From: Hermetia illucens
Lineage: Eukaryota; Arthropoda; Insecta; Diptera; Stratiomyidae
Assembly: GCF_905115235.1 (NCBI RefSeq)
Contig: NC_051855.1
Span: 9,228,388 to 9,292,387 of the forward strand
Length of the DNA stretch: 64,000 nucleotides
Direction: 5' to 3'
Below are positions 55,711-64,000 of this stretch, in pieces. Both the position numbers and the translations under genes were made by a program. How positions within the stretch are numbered: position 1 is the first letter of the stretch; every line of letters begins with the position of its first letter. A model generated the notes under the pieces. It did not search any database. It was not told the origin of the DNA and saw only the letters and a program-made list of their open reading frames with translations.

Positions 55711-56411
55711 GTCGGAAAAAAACAGTGAACCTGACTTTTAAGTTCGGAATAATTTATAGCCCATCCCCTTCATATCTGTAGCTTGAGCGAAGTTTAAGGT
55801 ACCCTTGGATTTCGAGATAAATAATGACATGACGGGCAATTGCCTTCATTATTATGTGTGATTTGTTTCGTATAGCATGGACATCCTCAAGTGTTTGTGA
55901 AATAACAGTTTTGGAGCATTTGCAGTTTAACTCCTTCTGGCGGTTGGCCCTTTCTCTTGTTTTTATATAGTTTCCAGTGAGAAGTTCTGTGTTACGAATC
56001 TAGATCTGATTCGAAAAAGATGGTTGGAGCAGAATTTGCTTTGATCGTAAGGTATCATTAGGTAGATGTGTGTGTAAGCGCCTTGCAATTCTTATTTATT
56101 TATTTAATGAGCACAATACACAGAAAGTAAGTTCCTTATTACATATTGTCCTCAGGGAGTAGCAAGTGAATGGCTTATTTTACACTTAAAGCTAGAGAGG
56201 GGAATAGAATCAAAGGACCCAAGCTATAGGGCATTGTAGGACCGGCAAAACCTCGGGATCGGAGAGTGGAAGGGTACAACAAAAATGTCCGCACTACGTG
56301 TGTTATGAGACGAGGCGATACGGAAAGTAGTATCCGGTAGGTAGTTGTTTAGGATATGCGGGATCCTAAGTCCACATCCGCTTGATGGTGGACCGGACTA
56401 GATGAGGACCA
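55711..56411. other. Intergenic stretch
   Basis: No gene. The last 45 bases (56368-56411, with GCTTGATGGTGGACCGGAC) match a block at 42884-42932 and directly abut the truncated 5' end of R1 copy 2. Confidence 0.5.
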
Positions 56412-59400
56412 ACTTATTAAGCCGACGGAAGGCAAGACTTTTGCGGAAGTCCTCAGCCAAATCCGTTACAAAATCAAACCGAAGACAACGGAGCGGAGGT
56501 GTCTTCCATACGTAAAACGAAGGGTGGTGGAGTTTTAGTCGAACTAGGCCCGAAGACTATAAATAAAGTCACGTTCTGTGAAGCAGTCAAGGGGCTTCTA
56601 GGAGAAAAAGCTTTGGTTTCTAGCCTGGAACCCACGTGTGCTTTAGAAATCCGAGACCTTGACTGTCTCACGGAAAAGAACGAGGTAGAAGAGGCCATCA
56701 AGTGCGAATGCCCGGAGGTAACCAATGTCCGGATTTGTATCACCTCCGCGAACTCCCGAGGTCAAAAACTCGCTGTGGTGGAAGTTGCCGAGCAATACGC
56801 GAGGAAGCTTCTAAAGAGCGGGAAAATAAGAATTGGTTGGGTAGTGTGTAGGATGCGAATTCGGGCCGCCCCAACCAAATGTTACAGATGTTTGGATTAT
56901 GGGCACACATCTGCAAACTGTCGGGGACCTGACAGAAGGGCAACATGCCGTAAATGCGGTCAGGCAGGCCATAAAGCGAACAGCTGCAATGAAAACAAAA
57001 GCTGCGTCCTATGCAGGGACCGTGGCGCGACTGATGAGAACATTGCGCACACTGCGGGATCGGGGCGGTGTCCAGTTTTCAGAGCAGAACTGGAAAGAGC
57101 CAGGATACGGTCAACATGATTCGCATCCTACAAATCAATATGCACCGGAGTGCAACCGCTCACGAGTTGCTAGCGCAGTTCACTGCGGAGACCAAAGCTG
57201 ATTTAGTACTCATCAGTGAGCAGTACCGAAACAAGGGCCCAGTTTCATGGCACCCAGACATATCAGGTACCGCTGCCATCTGGGCTCGGGACGGCACCCT
57301 CCTGAGGGTTCTTGCCCAATGCCGCGGGGACGGCTTTGTCTGGATTCGGTGTTCAGGGATAACGCTTTTTAGTGTCTATCTTACGCCAAATGAGACGATG
57401 CCGGACTTTCGTCGGAGGCTTGAGGCTTTGGAGGACGCTATCTTAAGCACGGATGGGCGGATCCTGGTCGGGGGTGACTTCAATGCTAGGGCACTTGAAT
57501 GGGGCATGCCTCATACAGATTCCAGAGGGAAACGAATTCTGGAAATGGCAACGAGAACAGGACTGGTAGTTCTAAACACCGGATCCACCCCAACGTTCCG
57601 GCGCCCGGGCTGCGAAGGAAGCATTGCAGACGTAACCTTCGCATCGGAATCACTGGTGTCGCTGGTGGACGGGTGGCGAGTTCTGGAAGACTTTTCGGCA
57701 AGTGACCACCAGTACATTGCTTTCGAAGTGGTGGACACAAACTCTCGGTGTGCGCCACCCCAGCGATCTTTCTGTGTATGGAACGTCGCGAAAGTGAACA
57801 CCGGGAAGTTTGTCGAAACTCTGGGAGCAGGTGGGGCCACGCTGAAGGGTACTCCTGGGGGCGGTGCGCCGCTGCTGACACTGTCGTAAATTCAGTTATG
57901 AACCTGATAACGACACACAGCCTCCGCCGCTTAACACAACGTCTAGGCGACCGGGAGGAGGCATGTACCATAGTGATGGAGTACAAATCAGCCAAAAGGA
58001 GACTCCGCAGCGCAATAAACAAGAGCAAAGCTCGCTGCTGGCAAGATCTGATCGACGAGGTGAATGGGGATCCGTGGGGACTCGGTTACAAACTTGTAAC
58101 CCGAAAAATCGGGGTTCTGCGGAAACCCTGTTCACTTAAGGCCGAGCAGATGGACCGCGTTGTGAGGGTACTCTTCCCTGCACACCCCGTATGGGATGGT
58201 GACGTCGGCGCGGAGAGCGCAGAGGACTGTCTACTTTTCTCTGTAAAAAAGTTGGAACAGACAGTCCTTTCTATGAAAAACAAGAAGGCGCCAGGACCCG
58301 ATGGTATTCCAGCAGAGGTGTACAAACTGGTATTCCAACACCGGCCAGACTTACTGCTCGGCGCATTCAACGCTTGCCTGAAAGAGGGCATTTTCCCTGC
58401 TCGTTGGAAAGTTGCGAGGCTTGCGCTGATCCCTAAAGGAAAGGCGATCCCGAACTGCCGTCTTCATACCGCCCACTATGTATGCTTGATACTGGTGGGA
58501 AAGTGCTCGAAAAGCTCATCAGAAGTAGACTCGCTGAAGCGATACGCGCGGCCGGAGATTTATCTCCACGGCAGTTTGGTTTTAGGGCAGGGAGATCGAC
58601 AATTAATGCTGTCATGCAGGTCGTGGACGACGTTCGACGAGCAGAGGCACATAGCCACCGAACTCGACAGGTAGTGCTCAGAAACGCGTTCAATTCCGTA
58701 AGATGGAAAGACATTCTAGGCACACTAGACAATACCTTCAACGTGCCGAACTATCTCTTACGGATTTTGAGGGACTATCTGAGGAACCGCTCCCTGCTCT
58801 ATGAAACACTAGAGGGTCAAAGGTGGATGGAGGTCACGTCGGAGGTAGTACAGGGATCCATCCTAGGGCCGGACCTCTGGAACGCTACCTATGACAGTCT
58901 GCTTAAACTCGACATGCCAGAAGAGTCGCGCCTGGTCGGCTATGCAGATGATGTCGCAGCGCTTGTTGCTGGACGCACTGTCGAACAGGCGCAAAGCAGA
59001 CTCGGCATATTGATGCGACGGGTAAGCGGATGGATGATTACTCATGGTTTCAACCTTGCACTGGAAAAAACCGAAGTAGTCATCCTGACTAAGAAGAAAA
59101 TTCCGACCCTGCGTGCCATATCGTTCGGCGAGTCAATAATCGAGTCAAAGTCAGCGGTAAAGTACCTCGGGTTGACTCTTGACTCAAAGATGAGCTTTTC
59201 TGAGCAAATCCAAGCAGCAGCGAACAAGGCTGCGGCTGGAGTTTCGGCGTTAAGTAGGCTAATGGCAAACATTGGGGGTCCTACGTCTAGTAGGCGACGT
59301 CTCCTGATGAGCTCAATGCAGTCTGCCCTGCTCTACGGTGCAGAGGTATGGGCTGGCGGTCTTAACAAGGAGGTATTATCGTAGACGCCTCGCGCAAGTA

Positions 59401-60100
59401 CAGAGACGGGGAGCTTTACGGCACAGTCTCTGAACCGGCCGTGATGGTGATCGCGGGAGTTATCCCCGTGGCCCTTCTTGCTAGGGAGCGTCAGGCCATA
59501 TACAAGCGTAAGGGAGGTGGTTGCTCGCGAAGAACGGCAACACACTCTAGACGAGTGGCAGCTCTCTTGGCAAAATGAAACTAGAGGCAGATGGACTGCG
59601 CGGCTCATCGGCAACTTAGGTGCGTGGCTGAATCGAAAGCATGGTGAGACTGACTATTTCCTTGCCCAATTTTTAAGTGGGCATGGAAGTTTTCAGTCTT
59701 GCCTGCACAAGATTGGAAAGGCGCGTTCTCCGGATTGTGTGTTTTGCAATGGAGTTGTGGACGATGCCCACCACACTTTTTTTTCTTGTGGAAGGTGGGA
59801 TGGGGTTCGTCAGCAGCTCTATTTAAACACAGGGGATCTCTCTCCAGACAACATTGTGGAAGAGATGCTGAGAACTGCTGACAGCTGGAACCGTGTTGCC
59901 CATTACGTTCGGGCCCTTCTCATTGCTAAGAAGATAGAACTCGACCGGTGGAGGAGCCGGATGGCAGGGGGTCCGAAGTAATGTGACAAACGGTTCCAGG
60001 CTAGCTCTCTGACGATGGGGAGGTGTTTAGTTGGTAGTCCGACGACGTACCGAATCGGGAGTCCAACACTGTGTGCGTAAATGCATTCACCTACCCTATA
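56412..60100 (+). mobile_element. R1-type LINE, copy 2, 5'-truncated in ORF1
   Basis: It starts at a point equal to about 9567 of copy 1 and runs to the same 3' end (CACCTACCCTA plus A-rich tail). ORF1 (to 57119) keeps three CCHC knuckles including CVLCRDRG. ORF2 begins at the ATG at 57116. A one-base loss near 57868 and a deletion of about 140 bases near 57915 break the endonuclease-RT linker. The frame changes again near 58440 and 59385. The catalytic YADD (58941-58952) is intact. About 120 bases of 3' UTR present in copies 1 and 3 are missing near 59975. Its sequence differs from copy 1 by only a few percent by eye. Confidence 0.9.
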
Positions 60101-63100
60101 AAAAATAAAAAAATAAATATATATGGTGCGTAGAATTTATTGTTACTTCACTTCATCAAGAATATGGACCACAACCCTTTTGAAGAAATCAGAAAAGGAT
60201 CGCGTTGCATTTATAAGTATGGGAAAGAAAGGTGGGGTAGAACGTTTAAATTTACAGGTTGAAAATTAAAACCACTCTTTTTAATAAATCTGATGAATAT
60301 AAAACTCCACAACATTATTCAATTTTTCTCTGCTGTTCTTTATTTACTCGCTTCAATTATAAAGGATTTGTATGTATCTTCTTAATTTCTTTTTTGCATT
60401 ATATATATAATTTGTTGTTTGTCTGGTTTGCGTACAAAATATAAAATACGTACTTTTTCTTTACTTTTTAATTACGAAGAAAAACTAACACAAGTTAAAA
60501 AAAAGTTCTTTGCAATTTAAATATAGAAATAGAATAATATAAAAACTATAATAAACGCCAAGGGAAAAACTAAAAAAATATCGGATAAACGTGAAATGAC
60601 ATTGGACATGGAAAATATAATAAATTTAAGAATTTTATGAGAAGGATGAACGAAACCTCTCGTGTGTCCGCTTCCCTATGGAATCGAAAGAAAACGTACC
60701 TCTAAAAACCAATAAATATATATATACTACATATATAGCTTCCCACTTATGTCAAAATGAATTTGTTAAAAAGGAGTCATTCAGTGTGGTAAAAATAATA
60801 GCAGAGTGTCCTTCTTTATAACAGACTGTAAGTTTGGTCATTTTTGATAATAGAGATAACAAGTCAAATTTTCTGGTTGAAAAAGTGGGACTTGGGCCAC
60901 ATTATACTCTCGAGAAGGGAAATTTGACAAGGAAGCTGATCAAGGAGGATAAAACACAAAAAAAAATATTCAGGGCCTTCTTTCCTGTTCAGCTAAAATG
61001 ATTGAAACTATAATCAACTCCAAAAAAAAAAAAGAACTATTAAAATCTATGATCCAAAAACAGGTTTTATCTCTTTTGGACGTAAAAGGTATCGTGAAGT
61101 TTTCGCTTAGAAGTCGGGGATCGCATACAATTTATATAAAAGAGGAAGTTCATGAAGTCGGCACTGCTACTTTTTTACCGCCACTATATATGTATATATA
61201 TATATATACCTTTACGACACACAAGTTTCATGAAGACGTGGACACACTTTTCTTCGTACTTTTAACCAGATGTAGCTCACTTCTCCGCTAAGGAATGCAT
61301 AACGCACAATAAATATGGGATAATCAAAATAAAGTGGAGAAAATATGAAGGTTTTTATGCTCATCTGTACTATAAATGATTTCTGCTGCCTAACACGGAA
61401 TCCAGTGTTCAGCTTCAAATATGCATTCCAAGTAATTTAATGTCAAGAAAACTACGGCCATCGCCGTCATGAACCAAGTGCATATAAAAATATTCAACGA
61501 CTATCTTTCGTTTTCTTTAGATTATCTCTTCTATATTTTTACTTACTATTTTCTCCTTTTTCTCTACTTACAAGACACAATAAATATTTTTGCTTTATAC
61601 TTAAATATACAAAAACGTTCATAGAAAATTAAAATGTTCCAAGTAAGAGCTAAATGGTCAAGAATTGTGTGATTCACATATAATCCTCTGCATTTATGTA
61701 TTTCATCAACAGGAAGAAAAACCAAAGAACTAAAGTTATCTTAAAAATAAACTCCCCTTTAAACTTATCTGGAAGGGTGGTTGTATTCATCCCAAAGTGT
61801 ATGTGGCATTTAATTTACTCTTCATCCATAGTCGAAGCCATAATCATAAATTGGATAGAATAATCTTTAAATGCGACTCAAATGAGGCGAAATTCATCAT
61901 CTATGTTACAACCCCCTGTCTCTATATCAAACTGTTTAAATTTTTACCTTATTCTCCCTACAAGTGGGACAAAATTTTTTTAGGACGACGATACTAATTG
62001 GAAAGTCTATCCGCAGGTAAGAATTACAAATTAAGAAAAAAATATTACCTAAAATAACTGGGAGGCTATTCCTGATAGAAATAAATTTGCCCTTCTTTCG
62101 CTGTAAATTTCATTTTAAAATTATTCTATGCATTTCCCCGAGCTATCTTTGATTCATATGCCAATTTCGCTCTTATTGTATGTGATTTTTGTTCTAGGTG
62201 TGTTATGTGGTGTATCCATGTGACCCTCTCCGGGTTTCACTTTGAATTACAGTCTAGAGATGCCTTTACGTTCTTAGATGAAACAACGGCAGTCAACCGA
62301 GTCTAATACATGATTTGTAGGCAATAAGTCTATCTAATGATTACAGAAGGAAATTCTACAACTTTAAATGCAGGGAAAGAAGACAAAAAATTAAAATAAC
62401 ATCTGAAATAGCAATCCCGACTTTTTTCTCTTCCGCTTCATAGTTAGTTTGCATCTTCACAATTACTTTAATTATATATACCTTTTTCTTCTTAAAACTA
62501 GTCTTTCCAACCGAATGATTTAATTTTCTGCCTTTCATTTTGTCTTTCCTCGACGATCGCAACCTCGAGACAATAAAAGGTTTGTTTGAATTTCATGCCT
62601 TACATTTCCATCCTACTCCCCACATCTTTTGTGATAATGCATAGGTCTCAACCCATTATCAGCGATCAAATTACTTCGTGTTACGATAGTGTCCTCACGA
62701 GAAGGATTCATGAATCTTTCCCTACGTCCTCATTGTAACTAGAAGCGTTCTTGTTTCCAGCACATTGTTATGTGGAAGTTACAGCGCACACAGCTAATCT
62801 CTATTCTCCCGGTATTATTCTTTGTTTTCTTGCCTCTAAATGTTTATATGTATTGTTATGTTAATCATGTAGTTGCTGAGAATTTAGGTAGACCTTCTGT
62901 AAATTTATCCTTAAATCTGAATTTCACATTCTTAATCGTTAAACACATGCTTTCATTATACTGCTCTTTATAATGTAATTATTATTTCTTTTTCATACTT
63001 TATTTTTTTTATTTCAACTACTTGTGTCTTTAATATTTTTTTGCTTTCTTTTCTATCAATTACTTCGTACCTTCTTCATCTCTGGCTGGCTGCACTCATT

Positions 63101-63877
63101 TGGATCTTCGTAACTATCGCAATCCAATGACCTGTCAAATATAACAAGGGAAGGTTGGTATTAGATACACGTACAGAAAATAACAACTACACCTATCAAA
63201 AGCCAGACGGCAGCACAGATGATGTGTTTATGAAGAAACCCTACTACTGTAAAGCGATCATAATCCGCTCCTATAAAGGGTTGCGCCAATGTCCCTAGCT
63301 TTAGGCAACTCGTTCCAAACACGGTGGCGTGGTACGAATGGTACAACTATTGAAAATGGTACTACTGGAAGCAAAAGGACGTTTGAGTTCAATTCAGAAC
63401 AAATGAAGACAAATCGAAAACCGGTCCAGAAGACACTTGCAAGATAGAATGTCAATGCTGTCTACTATGCAGGTGTTGTCTTGGAAAGCGGGAAGCTACA
63501 TGCTAAATCATTACAGAGCTTTCAGCTGCGACGTCCTGCAACTGCGCAAGTCCCTTGCGAAACAAAACGAAGCGCCGCCCTCGGTCCTGAATAGCGATTC
63601 CGCAATATCCATTTTTATTTCCAAAGTAGCCTGACCCACAAAAGACATTGTTTTCAAGACATCATCTGAAACGACATAGCAGCCGCCCAGAACAAGATGA
63701 CCGTTGAAATTTTTCAAGGCAAGTATAGTAGCCGAAAAAATGTGAAGTCTTCCTTATCGCAGCACATTATCACTTTACGGGTAGACCGTGTAAATTCGCA
63801 CCGGATAAACAAATTCTTCTCGAAATAATCTCCGAATAAACCAACATTGATTCCACAGTCAATATGTTAAGACTCAC
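60101..63877. other. AT-rich non-coding stretch
   Basis: No gene seen on either strand over 3.8 kb. It contains TA-rich microsatellites (for example 61184-61208) and poly-A/T runs. If the exon at 63878-64000 is real, part of this may be an intron or 3' region of that minus-strand gene. The 69-codon minus-strand frame at 63511-63717 is not low-complexity but has no known family, and its phase does not fit a splice from that exon. Confidence 0.5.
61184..61208. repeat. TA dinucleotide microsatellite
   Basis: Alternating TA/AT run with one interruption (TATATATGTATATATATATA). Confidence 0.8.
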
Positions 63878-64000
63878 CGTTTAGTGCTGCTCACTGAATC
63901 ACTGTCAATCGTCTCGTCATTGGCAATGGTTGCCGGAGTTGCTGGCTTCTCCAGACTGTCTTCCGATCGTGTACTTTCATCTAAACTGTCCAATGCACCT
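63878..64000 (-). CDS. Probable exon of an unidentified minus-strand gene, cut by window edge
   Basis: On the minus strand one frame is open across all 123 bases to the edge while the other two have stops. It encodes an acidic, Ser/Thr-rich segment (LDSLDESTRSEDSLEKPATP, then DETIDSDSVSSTKR). It ends AAACG before a consensus donor GTGAGT at 63877-63872. The coding look and strong donor suggest a real exon. I do not recognise the protein. Confidence 0.5.

Noticed and set aside
63258-63455. Minus-strand frame with RHRVWNELP resembling LINE C-termini
   Set aside because: The resemblance is limited to a few residues and nothing around it supports a LINE.

Overview
The window is nuclear DNA of a fly (Diptera). 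It is AT-rich, has very short introns (53-68 nt) inside one gene next to introns of 6-10 kb, and is packed with decayed LINEs of at least four clades. Three host genes can be reconstructed exon by exon by reading splice sites and protein families: TAF3 (the bip2 orthologue, + strand, 20135-32693), ceramide glucosyltransferase GlcT/UGCG (- strand, 34614-46274) and the ATP synthase beta subunit ATPsynbeta (+ strand, 53309-55601). From memory, bip2 and ATPsynbeta both lie on the fourth chromosome (Muller element F) of Drosophila melanogaster, so the window is probably a Muller F segment of a repeat-rich, non-drosophilid fly. The species cannot be fixed from the sequence.

Layout. 1-20134 is almost all transposon debris: the end of an RNase H-bearing LINE, an RTE element with a hammerhead-like repeat at its broken 3' end, rearranged R4/Dong-like pieces, a nearly complete R1-type LINE with a 16-bp target-site duplication (9236-13430), a 293-bp fold-back element, and LINE pieces joined to one another. 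TAF3 follows; the exons that make up its PHD finger are separated by a 6.1-kb intron filled with R4-like and R1-like insertions. TAF3 and GlcT are convergent. The first coding exon of GlcT is 10.2 kb upstream of the second, and the intron between holds an RTE element broken by a MULE-like transposase fragment, a short R1 copy and a second R1-type family. Upstream of GlcT are a THAP-domain remnant, a mariner-superfamily element with terminal inverted repeats and a TA target, and an LOA-like LINE. ATPsynbeta is compact and intact. It is followed by a second R1 copy nearly identical to the first. The last 4 kb is AT-rich and ends in what looks like one exon of a further minus-strand gene cut by the window edge.

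The three host genes do not form a pathway: TAF3 is a TFIID subunit that reads H3K4me3, GlcT makes glucosylceramide in the Golgi, and ATPsynbeta is the catalytic F1 subunit in mitochondria. What they share is position in repeat-rich chromatin. The most unusual signals are a hammerhead-ribozyme-like motif present twice, an identical ~190-nt tail fused to two unrelated truncated LINEs, a twin-primed R4-like insertion, and an unspliced-looking but in-frame 60-nt intron in TAF3. I saw no CRISPR array, rRNA, convincing tRNA gene or LTR element.
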